Positions 46,435 to 56,401 of a stretch of DNA of 64,000 nt are shown piece after piece. The notes below the pieces were generated by a model. The model did no database searches. It was not told the origin of the DNA and was given only the letters and a program-made list of their open reading frames with translations. Source of the stretch: Lineus longissimus (taxonomy: Eukaryota > Nemertea > Pilidiophora > Heteronemertea > Lineidae). The first letter of the stretch is position 1. Every line of letters starts with the position of its first letter. Location of the stretch: positions 16,997,292 to 17,061,291 of the forward strand of contig NC_088312.1 of assembly GCF_910592395.1 (NCBI RefSeq). The letters run 5' to 3'. Both the position numbers and the translations under genes were made by a program.

Positions 46435-46577
46435 ATGTTTCTAATCATGCCTTCTAAAACCAACAAGAATTCCACCCCCATTTGTTGCGCAATGAAAGTT
46501 ACTATAAAAATGAGGGATTGTTTAATCAGTAACACAACCTCTACAAAATTTCACCAGGAATCAACTCATGAACGGAC
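46435..46577 (+). CDS. Possible upstream exon with perfect GTAAGT donor
   Basis: An open frame from ATG (46447 or 46435) encodes MPSKTNKNSTPICC... ending ...STHERT just before GTAAGT at 46578. It lies 47 bp upstream of the DUF3987 ATG, and the phases do not fit a direct join at the nearest AG. It may be an exon of another isoform or chance. Confidence 0.25.
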
Positions 46578-46624
46578 TGTAAGTTGGCAAACATTTCAAT
46601 TTTTCGGAACACAGTAAACACAGC

Positions 46625-47644
46625 ATGTTAAATAGGATAGAACTTTCTGCTGAAGAGGCAGAGTTATGTCACATAAAGGCATACAAAACACAAATGAATC
46701 TGGGCCAAATCTTACCTCCCCAAATAGAGCAGTGGTTCATCGCTAAGGCAAAGAGTGTAAACTCTTGCCCAGAGTTTTTGCTTTGTAATACTCTAGCAAC
46801 AGTTTCTAATGTTCTGGGGGCAACAAAATTAGTCAGGGAAAAAGACAATTCGTTTGTTTTTCCTAACATCTATATGATAAATGTTGGATCCAAAGGGACA
46901 GGAAAAACCAATGCCTTTAGTGTTGGCACAAAAGATCCGCTGTATGACATAGAGCAGGCTGAAGCGTGTGCCCTGACCCTTCTAGATTTCACCAAGTCGG
47001 GTTTAATCCATTACATGGGCAAGCATGATGGAATAGCCATCATTGCAGGCGATGAAACTTGTGGATATTTGGAAAAAGTCGTCAGTGGGAAGCATTCGGA
47101 GTATTCTGGCTGCCAGGAAATGTTGAATACATTTTTTAATGGAGACCGATATACCCATGAGTATTCCACAAAAAACAGAGTTAGCATAGAGGGTAAACTC
47201 TCAATTTCCGGATGTGGTCAGCCACAAGTAGTATGCAATATGATTGCGAAAATACTGCGCAGCAATGATGGTTTGCTCGACAGAATTCTTTTCTGTGCTG
47301 GAAAAACCAGAGCCCTCTTCGAGGAGGAAGTGACAGACAATTTTCAGACAGTTCAAAACACTGGCTTAACAGACCTAAATGAGGTCATGTACGATATATA
47401 CAAAATCCACAGGCAACCTCAAATGATAAACGACCCACAGATATTTCACCTTAGTGAACAGGCAGAGAACATATTTAAGCAGTTCAAGGACGACAAAACT
47501 AGGGAGTATAACGAACGTTCGGAGGAAATTGAACAATCTGCCATGCAAACTGGTGATATAGGTTTGAATTTAGCAAAATTTGCTTATGACTCAAAAAGCT
47601 GTGTTCTTGTCCTGAAATTTGCCTTGTGTTTGCATGTCCTTATA
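46625..47644 (+). pseudogene. DUF3987-type ATPase-like gene, first exon, interrupted by a Tc1 element
   Basis: 340 codons up to the insertion. Residues 28-60 (QILPPQIEQWFIAKAK...) resemble the start of the DUF3987 domain. A Walker A-like GSKGTGKT is at 88-95, an acidic IAGDET at 139-145 in the Walker B position, SGCGQP at 195-200, and DGLLDR at 215-220 in the order known for this primase/helicase-like family of phages, plasmids and some animal transposon-rich genomes. Function in animals is unknown; an ATP-dependent DNA role is inference. Codon 340 (ATA, 47642-47644) holds the TA target. The apparent C-terminus HWCSKIILG... is translation of the Tc1 end and not of the gene. The reading frame resumes exactly at 50816. 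Confidence 0.7.
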
Positions 47645-47996
47645 CACTGGTGCTCAAAAATAATATTAGGACAAAGGCCAATTTTAGGTTTGAAATAACT
47701 TTTCACCTGCTTAGAATTAATTGAATGGGCTCAAATAGGGCTCATATGTAAGGGGAAGGGTCCCTCTTTCCCCCTGATATAATTTCAAAGAATTACATAA
47801 TCAGTAATTAGTTCCAGATCTGTAATAATGAGGAAAGGTAGAATTTGAACCATTGCACCAATTCGTTTTTATATAAATGGCTTCAAAAAATAATACTATG
47901 ATCAATTTTTCTAGACAATACACAATGGTATAATGTCATCCCAATGGTTCCCTAGTATTACATAACATGAGAAATCAATTTCTGGACCATTAGGCA

Positions 47997-49118
47997 ATGA
48001 CAAATGACGGGTGTATAAAGTCTACTGATTTGGAGAACCAGGGCACATTTGCAGGTGTAACTGACAGCAAAATGCGTAGGAAGACAGAGACCAGTGTCGA
48101 AATCAGGGCAGCAGTCTGTGCCTATCATGATGTTGGACTTTTAGTACGCTCAATCGCTAAAAAAGTGAATGTATCCAAATCAACTGTTCATTACATCCTG
48201 AAAAGGAAGAAGGAAACTGGAAATAACCAGTCCAGAAAAGGTAGGGGGAGGCCCAGAAAGACTAGCAAGGCTACAGACAGGTACATGAGAAACGTCGCTC
48301 TGAGAGACAGGCGCCTAACTGCAGTCGATATCGCCCAAGAGGTGAATGAGTTGGAACAGCAACACCGCTCCATCTCGCGTCAAACGGTCAGTCGACGTCT
48401 GCTGGACTTTGGTTTACGAGGTTGTGTTGCTGTGAGAAAACCACTCCTGAGACAAAACAAGGTGAAACGACTCAAATGGGCTAAAAAACACAAGTTTTGG
48501 ACTGTTGATGATTGGAAAAAAGTTCTTTGGACTGACGAGAGTAAATTTGAGCTGTTTGAAACAAAGCACAGGGTCTATATTCGTAGGAGGCCAAATGAAA
48601 AGTTCGCAAACGGATGTGTGATTCCAACTGTGAAACATGGCGGGGGGAATGTTATGGTCTGGGGATGCTTTGCTGGGAATCAAGTTGGGGATCTAGTCAA
48701 GATAGAAGGCATTCTCAAGAAGGAAGGATATCTTGAGATCTTGCAGAAGCACGCCGTGCCATCTGCCGAGAGGCTGTTCAGTGGATCTTGGGTGTTCCAA
48801 GAAGACAATGATCCTAAGCATTCGTCAAAGCTGTGCCGAGGATACCTGAACCAACAGGCAGAATCAAGACAAATGGAAGTCATGTCGTGGCCACCGCAAT
48901 CCCCTGACCTGTCGCCCATTGAACTTCTGTGGGATGAATTGGACAGACAACTTCGAAAAATTAAGCCAACTAGCCAGAAGCACCTGTGGGACTGTTTGCA
49001 GCAAGGATGGAGTAAAATTAGCCCCGTCTTCATGGAGAAACTAATCAACAGAATGCCAGGAATCTGCAGGGCAGTCATCAAGGCCAAAGGTGGTTACTTC
49101 GACGAAAAAACAGTCTGA
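47997..49118 (+). CDS. Tc1-family transposase, intact, DD38E catalytic triad, 373 aa
   Basis: Cuts and rejoins the element's ends at TA sites. N-terminal DNA binding: first helix-turn-helix at about residues 32-72 (...VRSIAKKVNVSKSTVHYIL...), the GRPR minor-groove hook at 83-87, and a second HTH at about 105-140. The DDE domain has D180 in WTDESKF, D270 in QEDNDPKH and E309 in SPIELLWDE. There are 38 residues between the second D and E, against 34 in classical Tc1; the extra four lie near QQAESRQMEVM. GGGNVMVWGC (215-224) is the usual glycine-rich box. A DD38E group called Intruder is known as a sibling of Tc1. No stop or frameshift, so the protein may be active. AATAAA at 49306 follows. Confidence 0.95.
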   Translation: MTNDGCIKSTDLENQGTFAGVTDSKMRRKTETSVEIRAAVCAYHDVGLLVRSIAKKVNVSKSTVHYILKRKKETGNNQSRKGRGRPRKTSKATDRYMRNVALRDRRLTAVDIAQEVNELEQQHRSISRQTVSRRLLDFGLRGCVAVRKPLLRQNKVKRLKWAKKHKFWTVDDWKKVLWTDESKFELFETKHRVYIRRRPNEKFANGCVIPTVKHGGGNVMVWGCFAGNQVGDLVKIEGILKKEGYLEILQKHAVPSAERLFSGSWVFQEDNDPKHSSKLCRGYLNQQAESRQMEVMSWPPQSPDLSPIELLWDELDRQLRKIKPTSQKHLWDCLQQGWSKISPVFMEKLINRMPGICRAVIKAKGGYFDEKTV

Positions 49119-49305
49119 ATTGGATGGATCTCAATTATCATTGCCGGAGATGTAACGGACTTAATGACATGAAGTCATAATTTGACATGTGCAATCATAA
49201 GAAGATGACATGTTTTAGCTCCAAGAAAGTGTAGCACAGGTTTTGTATTTGTTTTAACTGTTATTTTGTGCTTTTCCAAAATGGATTGTTGTTAATTTTA
49301 TGTAA

Positions 49306-49311
49306 AATAAA
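49306..49311 (+). terminator. Polyadenylation signal of the Tc1 transposase gene
   Basis: AATAAA 188 bp after the transposase stop and before the HINE insertion at 49415. Confidence 0.5.
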
Positions 49312-49414
49312 CACCCATCTTATTATGATACAATTGGTGACATATCTTATGTAACACATTTGTATCATCAGCCATGAGTTATGGAAAGCTTTATTCTCAT
49401 GAGAAATAAAGTAA

Positions 49415-50452
49415 AATGAAATGGCCAGGGCCATTGTGCTCACCTCATGTGGAGGAAAGATGGATAAAGAGCATGGTATTGTGTCATGTAGTGTTAGGTT
49501 TGATGTAGGTCCAAGCAATTACAATTTCCCCAACATGGCCAATTTACAGTACATTCGACCTCTGTGACCTTGAAAAGAAGGTCAAATCAAAGAAGACCCG
49601 GGTGACACATTGAATGGTTGTTAGAATCAGATGTACCTATGATATAAAATTGGTGCCAATCGGGCAAGTCATTACTAGGAATAATGGCATTTTGAAGAAT
49701 TTCGGATTTGGCCCCCCCTGGAGGCCAAACGGCAAATCAGATCGCACCAAACTTCGGTACCTGAGATCACCTGACCAAGGGGTACATGTGTACTTAATTT
49801 GTGATCAATAGTCATTGCAGTTAAGAAACGTGCCATAGTTACGGCCTGACGGCGAATTTACGCCATTTGACCTCTGTGACCTTGACAAGAAGGTCAAATT
49901 AAAAACCTGTGTGACATATACTGTATGGTAGTTCGATGTACCCATGATATCAAATTGGTGGCAATCAGGCAAGAAGTTAAGGAATAATCAAATTTTTAAG
50001 GTTTTTGGATTTTGCCCCCTGGTGGTCAAGTGGTGAATCATATTGGACCAAACTTCGGTCCCTGAGATCACCTGACTAAGGGGTAAATGTGTACCAAATT
50101 TGGTATCAATAGTCATTGCAGTTTAGAAACGTGCCATCGTTACATCCTAACGGCCAATTTACACCATTTGACCTCTGTGACCTTGAAAAGGAGGTCAAAT
50201 CAAAAACCCGGAAGATATATGATTCACATTTGCTAGAAGTACCTACCATATTTTTTTCAAAATTTCCTGATTACTATTAAGGGAGATATTGCATATTTTC
50301 ACTTTTAACGTTTGGCCCCCTGGTGGCCAAACCATGAAACGAATCGGACCGAAACTTGGTCTCCAAGGTGTCATTACAAAAGGGTACATGTGTACCAAGT
50401 TTCAACTCAATAGCTCTAACAGTTACGAAACGTGCCCTGCTAACGGACGACG

Positions 50453-50490
<38 letters not shown>

Positions 50491-50544
50491 ACGACGGACG
50501 CCACGGTATGGGATAAGCTCACCTCTGCTAAGAGGTGAGCTAAA
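49415..50544 (+). mobile_element. Complete HINE-B element inserted in the Tc1 element
   Basis: The 5' end ATGAAATGGCCAGGGCC runs into ATTGTGCTCACC; the core repeats about every 300 bp, with AAGAAACGTGCCA words near 49820, 50120 and 50422 and GGCCCCCTGGTGGCC; a (GAC)n tract (50446-50500); then GGATAAGCTCACCTCT, GCTAAGAGGTGAGCTAAA. The stem GCTCACCTCT / AGAGGTGAGC is perfect. GCTCACC at the 5' end is the reverse complement of the 3' GGTGAGC. Non-coding. Confidence 0.85.
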
Positions 50545-50815
50545 CATAGAAAAAACAAGAATATTTGGAAGAAAAACGAGTATTTCACTGTAAATGCCCA
50601 AGTTGGACAAGGGCAAAAAATGCCTTACTGTCCTTAATGTAGTTACACAACTGCCACTGGTCATGTAATTCTTTGAAATTGTATCAAGGGGAAAGAGGGA
50701 CCCTTCCTCTAACATATGAGACCAAGTTGAGCCCATTCCGTTAATTCTAAGCAGGTGAAAAGTTATGTCAAACCTAAAATTGGCCTTTGTCCTAATATTT
50801 TTGAGCACCAGTGTA

Positions 50816-50944
50816 CATGCCACGAATTCGAGGTTAATTCCTGTGCCATTGGAGAGGATTCCGCAGCAGATACCACCGCAAATGGTTGACAGAGCAATAG
50901 TTTTCATAAACTATCTAATTGGACAGTCAAGATGTTACATCAAA
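50816..50944 (+). pseudogene. Continuation of the DUF3987 exon after the Tc1 insertion, with splice donor
   Basis: Removing the Tc1 element with one TA makes the frame run on in phase: 43 codons (HATNSRLIPVPLERIPQQ... to ...INYLIGQSRCYIK) without a stop, ending at AAA followed by GTGAGT. The hydrophobic helix VFINYLIGQ suits the C-terminal part of the family. The seamless frame shows the insertion is recent relative to decay of the exon. Confidence 0.7.
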
Positions 50945-51126
50945 GTGAGTTCTTTTCTTACTTTCATGCAGTATTTTCTTTTTATTTCCAGACACCAGCA
51001 AAATCTTATAGAGACATGGCAATGGCAGATACGCCCAAAAATGACATAGTCGATATATGTGCAAAGTTGAATACCCCATTGAATACTGTCAGATAACTTC
51101 AAAATTGGCACTTGTTACACTCAACA

Positions 51127-52008
51127 ATGAACTGCAGTGAATGTCACGTATCTATGAACCTAACTGAAACCCATGATGTCACTGATGGTGTAATATGGCG
51201 CTGCCCAGAAACTAAATGCCGTCTGAGAGTCTCTGTGAGAAGAGATTCGTTTTTCACCAAGACGAAGTTGCCATTAAACAAGGCATAGCTAATAATCTAC
51301 TGCTTTGCGATAGATCTCCAGATATATCAAGGAATGAGACTTTTGCCTGGGGTTGCCAAATCTACGTTTATAGACTGGTATTCATTTTGCAGGGATATCT
51401 GTACTGCAACAATGAATAAAAACCCCATTCACTTACAGAAATCAAACACAGTGGCATTTCTGAATGAGATAGAAAATGATGATCCATCAGATCACCTTGA
51501 GATGGATGAATCACACTTTGGAAAGCAAAGAAAATATGAGAAGGGTGCACTTACAAAACAATTTTGGGTCTTTGGCATGACACAGAGGGGAACTCGTGAT
51601 ATTGCCCTATACAGTGTAGAAAAGCGAGATAAAAAGACTTTGCACCCTCTGATAGAGAAATATGTGGCCAAAGAAGTTTTCATAGAGCATGATGACTGGG
51701 CAGCTTATCGCAGTTTAGATAAACTTGGTTATAAACACGGCATAGTTAATCACTCAAAAGAGTTCAAATCAAAGCAAGGAATCTGCACAAACACCATTGA
51801 AGGTTTGTGGGGAGTCATAAAGCAGTGGATTAAGGCAATGAAGGGAGTCCTTCACAACAGAATCCCTGATATTTTGGATGAGTTCATGTATCGCTACAAA
51901 TATGGAAGAAATGAAGAAAATCAACCAACTAATGTTTTTCCAAGGATAGTTGAAGATATCTACAAAGAATATCCAGTGAACATTATCAATGTAAATAATT
52001 TTTGGTGA
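51127..52008 (+). pseudogene. Merlin-superfamily transposase with one in-frame TAG, 293 codons
   Basis: The ATG at 51127 opens with a zinc ribbon (CSEC ... CPETKC), then SFFTKTKLPL. A TAG at codon 54 (51286-51288) is the only interruption; the same frame continues through GVAKSTFIDWYSFCRD to the end. The catalytic domain of the ISXO2/IS1595 type follows: D127 in EMDESHFGK, D189 in EHDDWAAY, E225 in NTIEGLWG, with HGIVNHSKEF between, as in Merlin elements of animals. An alternative is an intron-free start at the ATG at 51334, which would lose the zinc ribbon. It lies in the intron between the DUF3987 exons at 50944 and 52262. I could not identify its terminal repeats or 8-9 bp duplication. Probably inactive. 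Confidence 0.85.
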
Positions 52009-52261
52009 CGTAGAATGTGTTTTAATGATGCATTGCATGAGTTCCTTTTCCATTTCAAAAATGATTTTAAATAAATCATGATAACTTCCATTCAACATGT
52101 TCAATGAAATGTAGCTCGCTCAAGCTAAAACTATCAATCTGAAATGTAAATATTCAGTTTAGCTACTTCACCGATTGAAACATTACATGAGTTTCACTTC
52201 AGTTTTGAATTATTAACTGTAAATGATGTAAGTGGTGCATATTTGAATTTCACATTTGCAG

Positions 52262-52375
52262 GCTGTTGAGGACACCTTGGGGTCGTCTATAAACATCACA
52301 AAGCCTAACAAAAGAAGGCGTGTGGACGCAAAACCAACGAAATCAACCTTTCAAAGGAAATTCTGCTCTTTCCTG
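52262..52375 (+). pseudogene. Candidate second exon of the DUF3987 gene
   Basis: After CATTTGCAG, 38 codons in phase 0 (AVEDTLGSSINITK... then KRRRVDAKPTK, a possible nuclear localisation signal) end at CTG before GTAAAT. The entry phase matches the donor at 50944. Other frames have stops. Confidence 0.5.
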
Positions 52376-52591
52376 GTAAATATATAACCTATATATTTCC
52401 TTGCAAATAAGTATGTTTTGCATAACCTGGCATGAAACTAAATATTTGGGGGAATCTCATTCTCAATACAGTGAGGAGATAATACCCCAACACTGTATAA
52501 ATGTGAACTTAAATATGTCATAAGTTCAGACGCATGACACAAAATACCTTGTGCAGCTGCTTACTACTATACTCACTTCATTTTCTTTCAG

Positions 52592-52761
52592 GGGAATTTG
52601 TGACAGCTCAAATGCTGACCAGGAAAGTACGTCAACTTTCAACCGTTCAAGTCTTCAACGAGATGGTAAACTTATCATCAGCAAAGGACAATGAACATCA
52701 TGTGGGAATTCACACCACTATTCGCAGAACAAAGGTGTTCTACAAGGCACCAATTGATCAG
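52592..52761 (+). pseudogene. Candidate third exon of the DUF3987 gene
   Basis: After TTTCTTTCAG an open stretch reads EFVTAQMLTRKVRQLS...KVFYKAPIDQ to CAG before GTATAAAG. Its frame needs one extra base relative to the preceding exon: four Gs at the junction, so a one-base loss there is possible. It would otherwise stop after three codons. A further donor-like AAG/GTGAGT near 53044 has no clear acceptor. Either the gene has decayed or the model is incomplete. Confidence 0.4.
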
Positions 52762-53470
52762 GTATAAAGTTGGGCTCCATCCACCCCCCCCCCCCCCACA
52801 CACACACGCGCACACCCACGCAAAATTCAGATAAATGCTTTGAACCTGGATCCACCCAGGTCCTAAAACATCATCATGATATTTAGGTCGTACTGTGTGG
52901 AGATGGAGTGAGAGAAATGACTAAGTACATGTAATACTTATTCTCATAACATACACTTTCATCCTATACATGTACGTTATTTATATCCCTCCCACCTACA
53001 CGAAAAAAATTGCCGATGTAGAAAAATACATCAGCGACATCAAGGTGAGTATTACTACATGTCGGCCTGGGTCCATACTGCTTTCAGTTGTGATAAGGCA
53101 CCATCAATGATTTATTCATGTAATTTGAATTTGGAAAGAAAGTTGATGCAATCCTTACACTACCGGCAATGCATGTACATGTAACCACCAAATACTGGCA
53201 TAATAAATTATGGTTAATTCTTCATATACATGTGTAATAGTAGAAGCCTAGATTCTTTGACGCAGAAATAAAGGACATCAGAAAGCAATATTTTCATGAT
53301 GATACTGATTGATTGACATCACAAATATTCATTCAGGAACTTGATTTAATTTAAACAAGAGAAAGACACGGTCACTGAATCTTACACATTGTTGCTTATC
53401 ATGCATTGTTTTATATTTCCGGAAAAATCACCATACAAGAAAGATACGATGTAAACTGCTGTAGTGTTAA

Positions 53471-53930
53471 GAGCACAGTTAAATCTATCCAATGCCCGCC
53501 GCGGCAATGGTTTTGAAGGATATGAACAATGATACGATGTAGTTAAGACTAAGAGCACAGTTAAATCGAATGGTTTTGAAGGATATGAACAATGATGCGA
53601 TGTAGTTAAGAGCACAGTTAAATCCAACGGTTTTGAAGGATATGAACAATGATGCGATGTAGTTAAGAGCACAGTTAAATCCAATGGTTTTGAAGGATAT
53701 GAACAATGATGACATGTAATTTTAAATGAGAGCACAGTTAAATCGAATGGTTTTGAAGGATATGAACAATGATGCGATGTAGTTAAGAGCACAGTTAAAT
53801 CCAATGGTTTTGAAGGATATGAACAATGATGCCATGTAATTAAGAGCACAGTTAAATCGAATGGTTTTGAAGGATATGAACAATGATGCCATGTAGTTTA
53901 AGAGCACAGTTAAATCCAATAGTTTTTCAA
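53471..53930. repeat. 57-bp minisatellite, eight units
   Basis: GAGCACAGTTAAATC recurs at 53471, 53553, 53610, 53667, 53730, 53787, 53844 and 53902; most spacings are 57 bp. Units continue CAATGGTTTTGAAGGATATG, AACAATGATGCGATGTAGTT. Because 57 is a multiple of three, the minus strand has long open frames with a 19-residue repeat (KPLDLTVLLTTSHHCSYPS), which is a by-product of the periodicity. Confidence 0.92.
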
Positions 53931-54119
53931 CATGACTAGCATTGTTTTCTCTCTGTCTTTACTTAGAGACAAACTGTTCCAACTCAAATTAAAACCTCCC
54001 TCCTTGTAATGTATAGTAAGTGGAGGTACCTATAACTAGATGTATTATATCAATACGGTTGCGAAATAATTCATCTCACAATTAATCACTGTCTTGTTCT
54101 ATTAGTGATTCATGTGCCT

Positions 54120-54560
54120 CTCGTCATTCATTCCTCATGCAAGGTCACTCACTAAGTCAAGTGATCACCAAGTCCCGATTCCTGCAGCCCAAGGTCAATG
54201 TCCATCATTGGTGACAAAATGCATCATTCCCCATTCCCTTACATACAGGGTCCATCATCAAGGACACCAAAGTCAAGTGATGACCAATTCCCAATTCCCG
54301 CGGCCCAGTCAATATAACTCTACTGGTATTACTATAAGGCACCATTCCCCACTCCCTTGCCTATGCAAGTAGTCTCACTGAGTGAGAGATGACCCATTCC
54401 CGATTCCGACACCCCTAGGCCTTATGACCATGATGAACCAAGTCCAAGTCACCATAAATAAATAGTTGGACAAATGCAAAATACATACCGAGGTACAGGC
54501 ATTGCTTGACTCCCTCTCAAGACCATTCATTCCCAATTCCCATGCCCGATTCCCCATCCC
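54120..54560 (+). repeat. ~115-bp degenerate repeats with CCCAATTCCCG motifs
   Basis: AAGTCAAGTGATCACCAAG and CCCGATTCCTGCAGCCC at 54154 recur as AAGTCAAGTGATGACCAAT and CCCAATTCCCGCGGCCC at 54270, with a weaker copy at 54378. The motif is the complement of the GGGAATxGGG family at 39270-39900. Confidence 0.6.
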
Positions 54561-55336
54561 AATTTAACCAAGCCCATTCATCTCAGGGCCCTCTTTAACA
54601 CATTTTCTCAAACACGTGATACCCGACCAACTTAACATATAAATTCATAGACTGCTACACCAAGGAAGTACCAAAAGTCATTCCCAAATTGTGGACAGTG
54701 TACCCTACTTGAGCCGTGGTATTGATGAAAATTATTGTCCCATATTTAGGCCACTTTGTCTGGGCAGCTAGACTGACGTTTTTTATATATACTTCTGTGA
54801 ATAACTATACTGGCGGCGTCGACATCTCTGGACTACGATTGTAGACAACTACGACAGATTGGAGGAACCGTCCAGATCACAATTTGACACAAAGGGTTAA
54901 CCAGCCTAAACAACGACTGCCACGCAATGCATGCTACGAAGACCTATCAAGGGCATCAATTTCACCACTAAAATTCTAAAAACTTCTAACTGAATTCTTT
55001 TTGCAGACTAACGTCTATTCATTTTTTTAGTTGAAGATAAGAATTAATTGGCTTCCTAACTAACTTCAACTGAAAAGGACAGCCAATGTGTATACATGAA
55101 AAGGGGTTACTTTACTATAGACTAGACGCTGAATGCATGTACAAATTTACTATGGGCGGGCGGCCGCCCTTTACAAGTGTTATAAGTTTTTACAAGATCA
55201 TAAGCTTAGGCAGAAACGTCTTCAAACCGGCAGACAGTTTCACACTAATAAAGGTGTTCACAGTCTCATGTCATACTATAAACTAAACTTGCAAGGCAAC
55301 ACATGAATAATACTTAAAAAGAATCCTACCCTGCTT
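54561..55336. other. Intergenic, nothing recognised
   Basis: No domain-bearing frame, repeat or structured element seen. Confidence 0.4.
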
Positions 55337-56401
55337 GCTATGGCATGATATATGTTGCAATAATATTTTTCATGCAATATTGATTTTAGTTCATTCATCG
55401 TTTCATTTTTGATGCAATGTTACACTTTTTTATGCAATGTTAAAATTTCCATTCAGTGTGTGTTTATATTTGATGCAATGTTACATTTCTTTATGCAATG
55501 TTTACTCGATAATTGTTCATTCAATGTTTCATATTTGATGCAATGTTTCACTTTTTTCATTCAATGTTCAAATTTTCATTCGATAATATGCATTAATTCA
55601 AAGTTTCATATTTGATGCAATGTTTTCAATTTTCTTCATGCAATTACGATTAAATTTTCATGCAATATTTGGCAATTATTCATTCAATGTTGGCGCAACC
55701 TTTTTCTTTCAATAATTTGTGAAAATTTGGCATCACAAAAACGTCATTGCTCTTCAACAAGGGCAGCCGCACCGCATCGGTGCCATCAACATTTCGGCTG
55801 ACCCTTACAAACATCTCTTCCTGTCACGACAATCACAATTGTATGGTTTGGTCTCATTCATACAGCCATTGACAGTATGTACACAACAATGGAGCTTTTG
55901 GTACGACTGTCTTATTCCCCGTCACGAGATTAACCAATCAGCGTTTCTAATATTACCCACAAAGCAGTTTTCGCATAAATATATTCGCAAAATATTGAAT
56001 GAAAAAGTTTCCGCCAACATTGAATGAATAATTGCCAAATATTACATGATCATTTTATGAAATTTAGAAATCGTTATTGCATAAAAAAGTGAAACATTGA
56101 ATCGAATTCGAAACATTGAATGATCAATTATCGAATGAAAATTTGAACATTATTGCATGAAAAAAGTGAATTATTGCATCAAATATGAAATATTGAATGA
56201 ACAATTATCGAGTTAACATTGCATAAAGAAATGTAACATTGCATCAAATATGAACACATATTGAATGGAAATTTTAACATTGCATAAAAAAGTGTAACAT
56301 TGCATCAAAAATGAAACGATGAATAAACAAAAAATCAATATTGCATGAAAAATATTTTAATTGAATATTGCAACATATATCATGCCATAGCCTGCTCCTC
56401 T
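55337..56401. mobile_element. Foldback element with long inverted repeats made of ATGCAATGTT units
   Basis: The outer ends GCTATGGCATGATATATG and CATATATCATGCCATAGC are exact complements. The arms (about 55337-55710 and 56000-56401) stay inverted over 370-400 bp and consist of variants of TTTGATGCAATGTTACAC, TTTTTATGCAATGTT and TTCATTCAATGTT. The 290-bp centre (55711-56000) has an unrelated open frame. CCTGCTTG before and CCTGCTCC after the ends could be a decayed 8-bp duplication. Mutator-type or foldback transposons have this form. Confidence 0.75.

Larger units (their letters stand above)
47643..50815 (+). mobile_element. Tc1/mariner element (DD38E) with ~165-bp inverted repeats, split by a HINE
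   Basis: TA at 47643-47644 and 50814-50815 flanks the ends CACTGGTGCTCAAAAAT and its complement. The inverted repeats extend about 165 bp with some mismatches (ATTAGGACAAAGGCCAATTT, CACCTGCTTAGAATTAA, GGAAGGGTCCCTCTTTCCCC). Total span 3169 bp between TAs, of which about 1130 bp (49415-50544) is a later HINE insertion, leaving about 2.04 kb. It carries one intact transposase gene. It inserted in the coding exon of the DUF3987 gene. Confidence 0.9.

Noticed and set aside
47645-47698. C-terminal residues HWCSKIILGQRPILGLK as part of the DUF3987 protein
   Set aside because: This is translation of the Tc1 terminal inverted repeat after the TA target.
46669-49087. Minus-strand frames opposite the DUF3987 and Tc1 transposase genes
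   Set aside because: Shadows of the well-supported plus-strand genes.
50277-50588. Minus-strand protein with a poly-arginine/poly-serine stretch
   Set aside because: Produced by the GAC trinucleotide tract of the HINE-B 3' end.
53382-53919. Minus-strand repetitive proteins of 76 and 155 codons
   Set aside because: They follow from a 57-bp minisatellite whose unit is a multiple of three; open in two frames, so not evidence of coding.
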